Below the pieces are notes generated by a model. That model was not told the origin of the DNA, did not search any database, and saw only the letters and a program-made list of their open reading frames with translations. The position numbers were made by a program, and so were the translations under genes. This document shows, in pieces, positions 25,569 to 34,982 of a stretch of 64,000 nt of DNA; the first letter of the stretch is position 1, and each line of letters starts with the position of its first letter. The stretch comes from Gelidibacter gilvus (GTDB lineage Bacteria > Bacteroidota > Bacteroidia > Flavobacteriales > Flavobacteriaceae). Where the stretch lies: contig NZ_SDDZ01000003.1 in assembly GCF_004115975.1 (NCBI RefSeq), positions 310,001-374,000 on the forward strand, read 5' to 3'.

Positions 25569-28535
25569 TTATTCAGAGTCACAGTGGAACATCTCCTTTT
25601 CTTTCTTTTTAATTGGCTGTGTCTTCAAACCTTTGTTTTTGGCCTGTAACATGTCATTGATCAGTTCATTTCTTTCTTGTTTGATTTGTGCTCTCATCAT
25701 TTCATCACGCTTTAAATCGAAATAAGTGACACCTTCAATAAGCGTTTTTTCAGCTTTAGCGTAAATAGACAAAGGATGGTCGGTCCAAAGTACCACATCG
25801 GCATCTTTACCAACCTTGATACTGCCTACGCGATCATCAATATGTAACAATTTTGCAGGATTTAACGTGACAAACTTCCAAGCTTCTTCTTCACTAACGC
25901 CACCGTACTTAACAGTTTTTGCGGCTTCTTGGTTTAGTCGACGGCTCATTTCACCATCATCACTATTAATGGCTACGGTGATGCCTACATCATGCATAAT
26001 CGCAGCATTGTAAGGAATGGCATCATTAACCTCGTATTTATAGGACCACCAATCGGCAAATGTTGAACCACCTACACCGTGCTCAAGCATTTTATCGGCT
26101 ACTTTATAACCTTCTAAAATATGTGTGAACGTATTGATTCTGAAGTTGAATTGGTCTGCAACTTTCATAAACATATTGATTTCACTTTGTACATAAGAGT
26201 GGCAACTGATAAAACGTTCGCCATTCAAGATTTCGACAAGTGTTTCCATTTCGATATCCTTGCGGTATGGTTTGCCACTTTTTTTAAGTGCTTCATATTC
26301 TTTCGCTCGTGTAAAATAATCGACATACACTTGCTCAACACCCATTCTGGTCTGTGGGAATCTACCACCGCTCCAATTGGATTGTTTAACGTTTTCGCCT
26401 AAAGCGAATTTTATATACTTTGGGCTGTTGCTAATGATCAAATCTTTGGCTGCATGTCCCCATTTTGGTTTGATGATGGCAGAACGGCCCCCAATTGGGT
26501 TTGCCGAACCGTGAAGAATTTGAATGGAGGTGACACCACCAGCTAAATTTCTGTAGAGGTTGATATCGGTGTCATCAAGGACGTCTTCAATAGTCACTTC
26601 TGCCGATGAGTTTTGCCCACCTTCATTTATGGACGCCGCAGCAATATGTGAATGCTCATCAATAATACCCGCCGTCAAATGTTTGCCAGTGGCATCAATC
26701 GATGTTGCGCCACGCTCAGTTAAATTCTTGCCGATTTTTGCAATCTTCCCATTTTTAATGAGGACATCGGTGTTTTCTAAAATACCGTCTTTTTCGTTGG
26801 TCCAAACGGTGGCATTTGTAAACAATAAGGTTTCAGTCTTAGGCAATGTTTCAAATCCGTAGCCATTATTAGGGAAAGTGATTGGAGATACAGTCGCCAC
26901 TGCATCTTTTTTGTCCTCATCAGAATCCTCTTTTTTCGAAGTCGCATCTTTTTTGGATTCTGAATGTTTTGCGTAGAAGCCCATTTCAGCCCCGGTTGGT
27001 AAAATGGCTCTTCCAGTCAGATTTTTATTGGCATCTACATTGGCAATAACCCTAACAAATTCTTGTTTTGTACTATCCTGCGTGGTAAAAGTAAGATTTA
27101 CCCAATCATCAGCGTAAGCTATTTTGGAGCCGCGTTTTTTGTCATTGGCAGTGATTTCTGCTTTCATTTTGCTCAATTCTCCCGAAAGGGTCATTTCGTA
27201 AGCTTCGCCAGCAAGCGTAAATTCATATTTTCCGGTAATATCAACAATACCGCTGTTTTCAATGGTGTTCTTATAGCCTTGAACCCAGTTTTCATAAAGC
27301 GTCGTTTTCTTGTCAAAAATATCGCCTGAAGTGATCAGGAAATTAGCGTAATTACCATTTCTCAAAGAGCCTATTTTGTCTGATTTTCCTAATAATTGTG
27401 CTGGAATAGTAGTTAAAGCCTCTAAAGCTTTTTCTTTGGAAAGTCCCGCTTCAATAGCTTTCAATAGATTTGATTTGAATTCTTTAGCCGATTTTAAATC
27501 GTGCGTTGTGAATGCAAATGTGATGTTGTTTTCCGCCAATAATTTTGGATTGGTCGGTTTTTGGTTCCAAGCTCTCATGTCATGGACTGAAAGGGTAGAA
27601 GCAAGAAATGCATTTTCAACATCATAGGCATCAGGGAAATTGATAGGGATGATCATTGGTGCGTTCATGGCCTTGATCTCGTCCATACGCTCATATTCAT
27701 CGCCACCACCCACAATAACATATTGGATGTTGAAAAGATCGCCTACTTTATCAGCACGTAGATTGTTGGCTCTGCTGCCTGCCTCAAAGATTTGAACCAA
27801 GGATTTGTTGTTGTTTAAGGCTTCAATGGAAAGGTCTTTTGTGGTGATATTGCCCTTGGCATACCAATCGGCATCATAATATAACTGTCGCAATAAGGCC
27901 ATACTCCCCATAATTGAAGACGGATAAGCCTGATTGGATTTGACACTCTTGCTGAAAGAAAGGTACTGCGCCGATTTCGCATCCAGAATCCGCATCGCAT
28001 TATCGTCGTTTGAATTTAAGGCCACCAATGTTCCAGTGCCGCGAACGATCCCGTCTTGAATATGTGTGTTGACCACTCCAAAACCCGCTTTGATTAAATC
28101 TTCAGCTTTTTTGGAATCGTATTTAAATTGGTCAATGGCATTGTTTTCTGGCATGATATGATCATTCCAGTAGTAACCTGATCGTGAAGCATCGTATTGA
28201 GAACTTCTGCCGCCTGCTGGGCGTTTTGGTTTTTCAACTCCAAAATCAGAATACATATCAATAAAAGAAGGATAGATGCTTTTTCCAGAGGCATCTATTT
28301 GCGTCGAGTTTTTCGGGATGCTTACCGAAGTTCCTGACGCTACCACTTTACCATCTTTAATGAGCAAGGTACCCTTTTCAATAACTTGAGTGGGAGTTAC
28401 ATAGATTTTGGCATTTGTAATAGCAGTGTAATTGGTGTTTTTCGTTGCAACACCGTCGTTTTTAGGGAAATAGTCCTGTGCAAGCATAGAAAAGCTGCAC
28501 ACAAACGTCATGAAGGTCAAAACTGTTTTAATCAT
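25569..28535 (-). CDS. Two-domain secreted amidohydrolase
   Basis: 988 residues with signal peptide (VLTFMTFVCSFSMLAQ). Two amidohydrolase modules in tandem. The N-terminal module (about 30-440) has lost its metal ligands (SIYPSFIDMYSDFG in place of the HxH strand, AFTTHDL near the end). The C-terminal module (about 560-960) keeps them: GIIDEHSHIAA, CHSY, THILEGY and INSDDGEM, where the last provides the catalytic Asp. A hydrophilic linker rich in Lys/Asp (SESKKDATSKKEDSDEDKK) follows a lipocalin-like part near 430-530. Probably a periplasmic cyclic-amide or peptide-derivative hydrolase; the substrate is unknown. Ends with MFHCDSE. Two TCTGAA(C/T) heptads lie at its 3' end (25556-25569). Confidence 0.9.
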   Translation of the reverse strand: MIKTVLTFMTFVCSFSMLAQDYFPKNDGVATKNTNYTAITNAKIYVTPTQVIEKGTLLIKDGKVVASGTSVSIPKNSTQIDASGKSIYPSFIDMYSDFGVEKPKRPAGGRSSQYDASRSGYYWNDHIMPENNAIDQFKYDSKKAEDLIKAGFGVVNTHIQDGIVRGTGTLVALNSNDDNAMRILDAKSAQYLSFSKSVKSNQAYPSSIMGSMALLRQLYYDADWYAKGNITTKDLSIEALNNNKSLVQIFEAGSRANNLRADKVGDLFNIQYVIVGGGDEYERMDEIKAMNAPMIIPINFPDAYDVENAFLASTLSVHDMRAWNQKPTNPKLLAENNITFAFTTHDLKSAKEFKSNLLKAIEAGLSKEKALEALTTIPAQLLGKSDKIGSLRNGNYANFLITSGDIFDKKTTLYENWVQGYKNTIENSGIVDITGKYEFTLAGEAYEMTLSGELSKMKAEITANDKKRGSKIAYADDWVNLTFTTQDSTKQEFVRVIANVDANKNLTGRAILPTGAEMGFYAKHSESKKDATSKKEDSDEDKKDAVATVSPITFPNNGYGFETLPKTETLLFTNATVWTNEKDGILENTDVLIKNGKIAKIGKNLTERGATSIDATGKHLTAGIIDEHSHIAAASINEGGQNSSAEVTIEDVLDDTDINLYRNLAGGVTSIQILHGSANPIGGRSAIIKPKWGHAAKDLIISNSPKYIKFALGENVKQSNWSGGRFPQTRMGVEQVYVDYFTRAKEYEALKKSGKPYRKDIEMETLVEILNGERFISCHSYVQSEINMFMKVADQFNFRINTFTHILEGYKVADKMLEHGVGGSTFADWWSYKYEVNDAIPYNAAIMHDVGITVAINSDDGEMSRRLNQEAAKTVKYGGVSEEEAWKFVTLNPAKLLHIDDRVGSIKVGKDADVVLWTDHPLSIYAKAEKTLIEGVTYFDLKRDEMMRAQIKQERNELINDMLQAKNKGLKTQPIKKKEKEMFHCDSE

Positions 28536-28617
28536 AAGGTTGGGATTAGTTAGAAATTGAGTTCTAAAGATAAAAAATTAGGAGATTTTAGTGGGTTATT
28601 AAGATAGTTTTAACAGT

Positions 28618-29685
28618 TTAAAGCGGGTTCTCTTCAAAGTAGTTGACTAAAAGTGCTACCACATAACTATAACTCTCAATTCCCCCTTTTTGATTGTTGG
28701 CCATTAAAAATCCGCTGTAGGTCTTTTTGAAGAAAATTTCGGAAACATTTTCATAGGATCGCCAAAACAGGCGCATCTCCTCATAATTTTTTAAAACCCC
28801 AATATGGACTTTCACAATAAGTTCTTCATATTTATTGGGGTCTCTCAAATAAAGATCATTTAAGCAATGTCTTAGGGCAAAGGAATATCCCGAATAATTA
28901 AAGTAAATATTCTCATGTTTCATAGCTGCCATGGCACCGATAAAATTGGCTTCGTTTTCTGCGGCATAACCCAATTGATGTGCTATTTCATGACTTGTAG
29001 TCGTAGGATATTTATAGGTGGGGATAAGGCCATCAATTTGCGCTTCATTGGTAAACGGATTCAAATAACCACTAAATCCCATATAGGTTAAAGGCAAACT
29101 GTATATAGAACGCTTCAAACTGCTTGGCCAATACGCCAGATTTGGATATTCTTTGGCGAGTTGGTCATAGCCTTTTGGCGCCAATTTAATAAGTTCGCGT
29201 TTGGTATATGGCATCACAACCATGGTGGTGTCATTCTTTTCAATAATACCATGGATGAGGTTTGTTTTTAGAATGAGATCTTCGGTGAATTTTACTAATT
29301 CTGCGGTGGAATAATCGTTATCAATTTTTAACGATTGGTGCAAGGGGAGTCTATAATAATTAAAAGCCCAAAGGATATGAAAAGCAAAGTAGCCAACAGA
29401 AACTGCCGATAAGATATCCAAAACATAATTTTTGGTATCCGTTCGCACTCGTTTTCTATTTTTGAAAAACCATCGGATGATATAAATACCTGCAATGGTA
29501 TAGAGCATGTCACCAACCGAAAACGGAATCCATCCAAAAACAAAATGCATCGCTTTTGAAATCCATTTGTAAATCCCGTTGCTGTAATAGTTTTCAACAA
29601 AATCTGGAAAATTTGCTAAAACTTTTATGAGCAAAATCTGTAAGATCAGTGATAGGGCAACAATAAGTTTAATGTGTTTGCGCAT
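28618..29685 (-). CDS. DUF3810 membrane protein with a zincin-like motif
   Basis: 355 residues. N-terminal region with three predicted membrane helices (LIVALSLILQILLIKVL, VGDMLYTIAGIYIIRWFF, ILSAVSVGYFAFHILWAF), then a large soluble domain with TTSHEIAHQLGYAAENEANF. HEIAH followed by a Glu a little later fits the zinc-binding pattern of gluzincin proteases, so DUF3810 members may be membrane-bound peptidases; no activity is established to my knowledge. The start is 4 nt from a likely -7 box, which would give an almost leaderless mRNA. Confidence 0.87.
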   Translation of the reverse strand: MRKHIKLIVALSLILQILLIKVLANFPDFVENYYSNGIYKWISKAMHFVFGWIPFSVGDMLYTIAGIYIIRWFFKNRKRVRTDTKNYVLDILSAVSVGYFAFHILWAFNYYRLPLHQSLKIDNDYSTAELVKFTEDLILKTNLIHGIIEKNDTTMVVMPYTKRELIKLAPKGYDQLAKEYPNLAYWPSSLKRSIYSLPLTYMGFSGYLNPFTNEAQIDGLIPTYKYPTTTSHEIAHQLGYAAENEANFIGAMAAMKHENIYFNYSGYSFALRHCLNDLYLRDPNKYEELIVKVHIGVLKNYEEMRLFWRSYENVSEIFFKKTYSGFLMANNQKGGIESYSYVVALLVNYFEENPL

Positions 29686-29689
29686 GCCT

Positions 29690-29697
29690 CAAAAATA
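29690..29697 (-). promoter_or_regulatory. Putative -7 box TATTTTTG for DUF3810
   Basis: Minus-strand TAnnTTTG ending only 4 nt before the ATG at 29685. If used, transcription would begin at or next to the start codon. Confidence 0.35.
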
Positions 29698-29729
29698 GAA
29701 AATAGTTTTATAAAACATCTATGAATCCC

Positions 29730-29737
29730 TACCTTTG
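29730..29737 (+). promoter_or_regulatory. Putative -7 box TACCTTTG for the dipeptidase gene
   Basis: TAnnTTTG match 112 nt upstream of the ATG at 29850; would leave a leader of about 105 nt. Confidence 0.35.
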
Positions 29738-29849
29738 TACAACAACGAAAAATGGGCGTATGAAATGAGCATGATCAAAATTCGTCGACAAACACGAATA
29801 GAAATTTGCGAATTAGATATGACCCATAAAAAATAATAAATAGCTACAT

Positions 29850-31310
29850 ATGAATAAAGATATAAGACAATTAGAGCCTAAAGTACTTTGGAATAAGTTT
29901 GCCGATTTAAATGCCGTACCACGACCTTCAAAAAAAGAAGAACGTGTTATTGCTTTTATGAAAGATTTCGGACAGAAATTGGGATTGGAAACTTTTGAAG
30001 ACAAGGTGGGAAACGTCATCATCAAAAAACCGGCAACTGCGGGAATGGAAGACCGTAAAACGGTGGTGATGCAATCGCATTTGGATATGGTGCACCAGAA
30101 GAATAATGATACACAATTTGATTTTGATACCCAGGGCATCGAGATGTATATAGATGGCGATTGGGTTAGGGCAAAGGGCACAACGCTTGGTGCAGATAAT
30201 GGACTGGGAGTTGCTACAATTATGGCGATTTTAGAAAGTTCTGACATTCCACATCCGGCTCTTGAAGCTTTGTTTACGATTGATGAAGAAACAGGAATGA
30301 CGGGCGCAATGGGATTGGAAGGCGGATTATTGCAAGGCGATATCCTTTTGAATCTCGATACTGAAGAAGATGATGAAATTGGTGTTGGATGTGCAGGAGG
30401 CATTGATGTGACAGCCACAAGAACCTATAAGGAAGAGGAAACTCCTGAGTTTAAAACAGGGTATAAAATCACCGTAAAAGGATTACAAGGTGGCCATTCA
30501 GGGATGGATATCCATAAAGGATTTGGCAATGCCAATAAGCTGATGAACCGTTTGCTTTTTGACGGATTTGAAAACTTCGGATTGCGTATTTCTGAAATTG
30601 ATGGGGGAAGTCTTCGCAATGCCATTCCCAGAGAAAGTAATGCCATTGTAGCTGTAGATACGATGAATGCGGCAGCATTTGAAACTGAAATGGAGGAGGT
30701 TATTGACGATATCAAAACCGAATTTAAAACTTTGGAGCCTAATCTGACGATAGAGATCAGCAAAACTGAAACTCCAGAATTGATGATGGACTTAGGCGTT
30801 CAGGAAGGTTTGACAAGAGCGCTTTATGCCGCTTGTAATGGGGTTTACAGAATGAGTCCTGATATTCCAGACTTGGTTGAAACCTCAAATAATATTGCAC
30901 GAGTGATTGTGAAAGATGGCGACATCAAGATTATGTGCTTGACACGTTCATCCGTGGAAAGTTCAAAGTGGGATTTGACCAATATGCTGCGTGCTACCTT
31001 TGAGCTAACGGGATGTGAGGTGAACTTTGACGGTGATTATCCTGGATGGAAACCCAATATGGATTCGGCAATCTTAAAGGTATTATCACAGCTGTATAAA
31101 GAATTAAATGGCAAAGAAGCTCATGTGGCGGCTTGTCATGCAGGATTGGAATGTGGTATTTTGGGAAAAAATTATCCAGAGATGGATATGATTAGTTTTG
31201 GTCCTAATATTAAGGGAGCGCATTCTCCAGATGAACGTGCACAAATTTCATCAACACAGAAATATTGGAAATTTGTTTTGGAGATTTTGAAGAATATTCC
31301 GAAGAAATAG
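29850..31310 (+). CDS. pepD: Aminoacyl-histidine dipeptidase (beta-Ala-His dipeptidase, M20)
   Basis: 486-residue cytosolic zinc dipeptidase that cleaves Xaa-His dipeptides such as carnosine, and other small dipeptides. M20 metal motifs: VVMQSHLDMVHQK (first His/Asp), GTTLGADNGLGVA (bridging Asp) and FTIDEETGMTGAMGL (catalytic Glu pair). The lid domain begins near 195 with KGLQGGHSGMDIHKG. C-terminal ligand in GAHSPDERAQ. Length and architecture match PepD. Divergent from DUF3810, followed by a tandem heptamer array and a terminator. Confidence 0.93.
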   Translation: MNKDIRQLEPKVLWNKFADLNAVPRPSKKEERVIAFMKDFGQKLGLETFEDKVGNVIIKKPATAGMEDRKTVVMQSHLDMVHQKNNDTQFDFDTQGIEMYIDGDWVRAKGTTLGADNGLGVATIMAILESSDIPHPALEALFTIDEETGMTGAMGLEGGLLQGDILLNLDTEEDDEIGVGCAGGIDVTATRTYKEEETPEFKTGYKITVKGLQGGHSGMDIHKGFGNANKLMNRLLFDGFENFGLRISEIDGGSLRNAIPRESNAIVAVDTMNAAAFETEMEEVIDDIKTEFKTLEPNLTIEISKTETPELMMDLGVQEGLTRALYAACNGVYRMSPDIPDLVETSNNIARVIVKDGDIKIMCLTRSSVESSKWDLTNMLRATFELTGCEVNFDGDYPGWKPNMDSAILKVLSQLYKELNGKEAHVAACHAGLECGILGKNYPEMDMISFGPNIKGAHSPDERAQISSTQKYWKFVLEILKNIPKK

Positions 31311-31315
31311 AATTT

Positions 31316-31357
31316 GCATTAGGCATTAGGCATTAGGCATTAGGCATTAGGTATGAG
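31316..31357. repeat. Heptanucleotide tandem array, GCATTAG x5
   Basis: Five perfect GCATTAG units (31316-31350) plus one decayed unit GTATGAG, starting 6 nt after the dipeptidase stop codon. Confidence 0.95.
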
Positions 31358-31459
31358 GGTTGGTGTTTTTCTTCGATTCGAAAGTATTATGAAGTAAAAT
31401 AATAGTCTAAGCACGAAGTACTAGGTTAAATATATATACTTGATAAGTATGAAATTAAG

Positions 31460-31493
31460 AAAGCAGCGATGAAAATTTTCAACGCTGCTTTTT
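31460..31493. terminator. Bidirectional terminator
   Basis: AAGCAGCG (31461-31468) pairs with CGCTGCTT (31483-31490); T run on the right, A run on the left of the stem. Serves the PepD gene and possibly the convergent PPIase gene. Confidence 0.8.
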
Positions 31494-31529
31494 GGTTTTC
31501 CAAATGGTATGGATTGAAACTTTAAGATT

Positions 31530-32693
31530 TTATTCTTGAATTTCTACCATTTCAATGATGAAAATCAAATCTGTATTAGGCGGAATCATTCTAAAACCAC
31601 GTTCGCCATAAGCCAAATGTGATGGTAAGTAGAAGAACGATTTGTCACCAACTTGCATGTGATTTACTGCTTCTTTAAAACCAGGAATCATTTGTGCTTC
31701 AGGACTGATTGGCATTGGCATTGGGTTGTACATCTGCCTTTGGTCTTTTTCCGGGTTATACACACCATAATTCTCTTCAACCGACTTTACATTACTATCA
31801 AAAAGACCTCCATCGGTAAAGTAACCTTGATAATAAAGCATAACCGTATTGCCCGCTTTTGGTTTAGGACCAGTCCCTTTCGTAATGTTGAACATTTTTA
31901 AACCAGAAGCTAATGTTTTCGATTTGCCTTCGTAAGTTTCAAATGCAGGTTTCATGTCGGCTGCCGCAGCAGCACTTTTTTCAGCTCTTATTTTCTGTGC
32001 TTCTTCCTCTTTCGCAAAACGCTCTTTTTCGGCTTTTTCTGCATCAGCAAAATGATCTTTGAAAACGACCGGTGCATTAAAGTTTTTAGCATCCTTGCCT
32101 TTTCTGATAATGTTGACTTCTTCCATGATCACATCCTCTATAGGTTTGTCACCAGGCTTTGAAGTTTCAACACTGGCTAGAGTGTGCAACACATCTTCTC
32201 CTACTACCAAATATCCGAAAACATTGTAGCCACCATCTAAGTTAGGTGTCGCATTTTCAGTGATGAAAAATTGACTTCCATTAGTGTTAGGGCCAGAATT
32301 TGCCATAGATAAAGTACCTACTTTATCATGCAAAAGATCTTCAGAAATTTCATTGTTGAATTTGTATCCTGGGCTGCCACTTCCAGTTCCAGTAGGATCT
32401 CCACCTTGAATCATAAACTCGTCAATAATTCTGTGAAAAATCAATCCGTTGTAGAATTTTTTACCAATGTAGGCGCTGTCCACAAGCGTGTTTGTGCCTT
32501 CGGCCAAAGAAATGAAATTTGCCACTGTTACAGGAGCTTTCTGGTATTCCAAACGGAGGACCATCGTTCCTTTATTGGTGATAATTTCAGTGTACAATCC
32601 ATCTTCTAAATCTGGATATTTGTCCTTGCATGCCGTTGCCGATACAAGAAGCATTAATAATACGAGGCCCATGGCCTTTTTAATCAATCGCAT
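31530..32693 (-). CDS. Lipoprotein peptidyl-prolyl isomerase, cyclophilin-FKBP fusion
   Basis: 387 residues. Lipoprotein signal ending ATAC (Cys22). Residues about 30-195 form a cyclophilin domain: FISLAEGTN, FHRIIDEFMIQGGDPTG, SMANSGPNTNGSQFFI, LDGGYNVFGYLV. Then a charged helical linker (AEKAEKERFAKEEEAQKIR), and an FKBP domain at about 265-387: TKGTGPKPKAGNTVMLYY, GFKEAVNHMQVGDKSFFYLP, and AYGERGF. Two unrelated rotamase folds on one lipid-anchored chain give a periplasmic folding helper. Lies 4 bp downstream of gldI on the same strand, in an operon with nrnA. Confidence 0.93.
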   Translation of the reverse strand: MRLIKKAMGLVLLMLLVSATACKDKYPDLEDGLYTEIITNKGTMVLRLEYQKAPVTVANFISLAEGTNTLVDSAYIGKKFYNGLIFHRIIDEFMIQGGDPTGTGSGSPGYKFNNEISEDLLHDKVGTLSMANSGPNTNGSQFFITENATPNLDGGYNVFGYLVVGEDVLHTLASVETSKPGDKPIEDVIMEEVNIIRKGKDAKNFNAPVVFKDHFADAEKAEKERFAKEEEAQKIRAEKSAAAAADMKPAFETYEGKSKTLASGLKMFNITKGTGPKPKAGNTVMLYYQGYFTDGGLFDSNVKSVEENYGVYNPEKDQRQMYNPMPMPISPEAQMIPGFKEAVNHMQVGDKSFFYLPSHLAYGERGFRMIPPNTDLIFIIEMVEIQE

Positions 32694-32697
32694 AGTT

Positions 32698-33246
32698 TTA
32701 ATCGTTTTGGTTTTGAATAATTGAATTTACGGTCACTTCGCAGATGACTGGAGTGTTGGTGCCAATTTTGTTTTTGTCACCATAGTAACCATAAGCTTTT
32801 TGAGATGGAAATAAAAAGGTGACGGTTTCACCCGGTTTCATCAGTTTTAAACCTTCTCTCAGTCCTGTAAATATTTCTTCCTGATCCATGGCATAATCAC
32901 GCGGATGGATTTCATTATCAGAATAAATATCATTGCCATTGAAGTCTTTGACATCGTAATCAAAATTGACAATATCACCAAAGGTAGGGGTGATGGTGTC
33001 TTTCTCAACTTTTGTATTATAGTAGTACCAAAATCCACTTTCTGAAGCGATATAGGTTTTTGAAGTGTCTTTTTTGATGATGTTTATAATCTGGGCAGAC
33101 TCTTCAGCATTCAACTTTTTATTGCGTTCTGCTGATGTTTTTATGAAGGAACCCGATTTTTGTGAAATTGGCCTTCTAGCTTCAGGAGACTTGCAGCTAC
33201 TGACGCCAAGGGCTAAGACGAGAATGAAAAGAATGGCTCTTGTCAT
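32698..33246 (-). CDS. gldI: Gliding motility lipoprotein GldI (FKBP-type PPIase)
   Basis: 182 residues. Lipoprotein signal MTRAILFILVLALGVSSC. The FKBP domain occupies about residues 75-180: FGDIVNFDYDVKDFNG, GLREGLKLMKPGETVTFLFP and AYGYYGDKNKIG. GldI is needed for gliding in Flavobacterium johnsoniae, where it probably folds components of the type IX secretion/gliding machinery in the periplasm. Position between nrnA and the fused PPIase is the usual Flavobacteriia order. The start overlaps the nrnA stop by 4 nt (ATGA), showing translational coupling. Confidence 0.9.
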   Translation of the reverse strand: MTRAILFILVLALGVSSCKSPEARRPISQKSGSFIKTSAERNKKLNAEESAQIINIIKKDTSKTYIASESGFWYYYNTKVEKDTITPTFGDIVNFDYDVKDFNGNDIYSDNEIHPRDYAMDQEEIFTGLREGLKLMKPGETVTFLFPSQKAYGYYGDKNKIGTNTPVICEVTVNSIIQNQND

Positions 33247-34259
33247 GAATTTAGGGTGTTTTTATAGCGTGGTAATATACTAATAAATTTTTCAACTGTA
33301 TCATTTAAACTGAGGTCGCTTTTACCACCTGCTGCGTTGGTGTGTCCACCCCCGCTGAAATTTTGTCGAGAGAATTCGTTGACGGAAAAATCACCTTCGC
33401 TTCGCAAGGAAATCTTGATGATACCTTCCTGTTTATGCTCAATAAATATCGCTGCAAAAATAATGTTTTTGATGGATAGGCCGTAGTTTACAAAACCTTC
33501 TGTATCTCCTTTTCTGAAATTAGCAGCATTCAATTCTTCTTGAGAAAGGGTAATATATGCTGTTCTATATTCAGGAATGATCTTGAGATTTTTGAGGGCG
33601 ACGCCTAACAATTGGAGACGTTCGTAACTATTCGTATCGTAAATGGAATTATATATTTCAGAATGGTCTGCGCCCTTATCAATCAAATCAGCAGCTACCA
33701 AATGCGTTGTGCTGGTTGACGACGGAAACCTAAACGACCCTGTATCTGTCAAAATACCCGCATAAAGACAGGTCGCAATTTGACTATCAATGGCATCCGT
33801 ATCCTCAAGCATGTCTATAAAACGATACACCATTTCGCAAGTAGAACTCATGGATACATCACTAAACATATATTTGGCATAAATGTCAGGTTGTTGATGA
33901 TGGTCAATCATGATTTTTATAGCTTTTGAATTGTCCAAAGGCGTTTCCATTTCTCCAGCGCGATGAAGTGCGTTAAAATCTAAGGTAAATATTAGGTCTG
34001 CACTTTCTATAAGGCTTTCTGCCTTGGTTCTATCAGATTCGTAAATGATGACCTTGTCTTGACCTGGGAGCCATTTCAAAAAGTCCGGATAATCATTTGG
34101 AGCGATAACCGTTGCTGTATGATTGTTCTTAGTAAGATAGTGGTATAATCCCAAGGTGGAACCCATGGCGTCTCCATCTGGGTTTTTATGTGGCACAATG
34201 ACGATGTGTTTTGGCGCAATTAATAAGGCCTTAATTTCTTTGATATCGTGTTCTGTCAT
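33243..34259 (-). CDS. nrnA: DHH/DHHA1 phosphoesterase, bifunctional oligoribonuclease/PAP phosphatase (NrnA type)
   Basis: 338-residue cytosolic Mn-dependent enzyme that degrades nano-RNA dinucleotides and removes the 3' phosphate of pAp. DHH-domain motifs: HKNPDGDAMGSTLG near residue 23, TLDFNALHR near 95, IMIDHHQQPD near 118. The DHHA1 domain ends with SGGGHTNAAGG. GdpP-type membrane parts are absent. Leads the nrnA-gldI-PPIase operon and diverges from ndk. Confidence 0.92.
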   Translation of the reverse strand: MTEHDIKEIKALLIAPKHIVIVPHKNPDGDAMGSTLGLYHYLTKNNHTATVIAPNDYPDFLKWLPGQDKVIIYESDRTKAESLIESADLIFTLDFNALHRAGEMETPLDNSKAIKIMIDHHQQPDIYAKYMFSDVSMSSTCEMVYRFIDMLEDTDAIDSQIATCLYAGILTDTGSFRFPSSTSTTHLVAADLIDKGADHSEIYNSIYDTNSYERLQLLGVALKNLKIIPEYRTAYITLSQEELNAANFRKGDTEGFVNYGLSIKNIIFAAIFIEHKQEGIIKISLRSEGDFSVNEFSRQNFSGGGHTNAAGGKSDLSLNDTVEKFISILPRYKNTLNS

Positions 34260-34316
34260 AGCGTGCGAAGATACAATTTTTTAAGTTTCATATTATGGTT
34301 TTAGTGATAAATGCCG

Positions 34317-34324
34317 TACTTTTG
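34317..34324 (+). promoter_or_regulatory. Putative -7 box TACTTTTG for ndk
   Basis: TAnnTTTG match 108 nt upstream of the ndk ATG, suggesting a leader of about 100 nt; no obvious riboswitch fold in the leader. Confidence 0.35.
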
Positions 34325-34432
34325 CACGAAATTTATAAGTGCTTTATAAAAAGACAATTACAGTAAGGGCTTAGATTTAACAAGGCTAAATACTAAAAAT
34401 CAATAATAATCAGAATTAATTAAATTATAAAT

Positions 34433-34852
34433 ATGGTAACTAACAGAACGTTTACAATGCTTAAGCCAGATGCAGTCGAGAAAGGACATATTGGCGCAAT
34501 CTTAGATAAGATAAGTGCTTCAGGCTTTAAAGTTGTGGCTTTAAAATTAACACACATGACTACTGCTGATGCAAAGGCATTTTATGCCATACATAGCGAA
34601 AGACCTTTTTATGGCGAGTTGGTAGAATATATGACACGCGGACCAATTGTGGCTGCTGTTTTAGAAAAAGACAATGCTGTTGAAGATTTCAGAACCCTGA
34701 TTGGCGCAACAAACCCTGCTGATGCGGCGGAAGGCACCATCCGTAAATTGTATGCTGCTTCTATTGGCGAAAATGCCGTACATGGAAGTGACAGTGATGA
34801 AAATGCTGCTATTGAAAGCGCATTCCATTTTGCTGGAAGAGAAATGTTTTAA
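34433..34852 (+). CDS. ndk: Nucleoside diphosphate kinase
   Basis: 139 residues, normal length. Transfers the gamma phosphate of ATP to NDPs through a phospho-histidine. The active-site His is H117 in ENAVHGSDS; also [15 protein letters not shown] at the N-terminus and the Kpn-loop region [11 protein letters not shown]. The C-terminus FAGREMF is typical. Cytosolic hexamer or tetramer. It is divergently placed from nrnA and ends in its own terminator. Confidence 0.97.
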   Translation: MVTNRTFTMLKPDAVEKGHIGAILDKISASGFKVVALKLTHMTTADAKAFYAIHSERPFYGELVEYMTRGPIVAAVLEKDNAVEDFRTLIGATNPADAAEGTIRKLYAASIGENAVHGSDSDENAAIESAFHFAGREMF

Positions 34853-34877
34853 GAAATCTAGAACTTATTAAATAAAG

Positions 34878-34911
34878 AAGGCTTGAAGCGATGTGTTTCA
34901 AGTCTTTTTTT
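34878..34911 (+). terminator. Intrinsic terminator of ndk
   Basis: AAGGCTTGA (34878-34886) pairs with TCAAGTCTT (34898-34906) with one G-T wobble, followed by a T run to 34911. Confidence 0.8.
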
Positions 34912-34930
34912 GTTACACATTTAAAAGCAA

Positions 34931-34960
34931 AAAGCCCCGCAACTGATGTTGCGGGGCTTT
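34931..34960. terminator. Strong GC-rich hairpin between ndk and the cold-shock gene
   Basis: Perfect 13-bp stem AAAGCCCCGCAAC / GTTGCGGGGCTTT with loop TGAT. Convergent position suggests it ends the cold-shock transcript and backs up the ndk terminator. Confidence 0.85.
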
Positions 34961-34982
34961 ATCATTTAAAAAAGCTTATATA

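Noticed and set aside
29813-30418. 201-codon minus-strand frame opposite the dipeptidase gene
   Set aside because: Ser/Pro/Ile-rich antisense shadow of a well-supported M20 gene.
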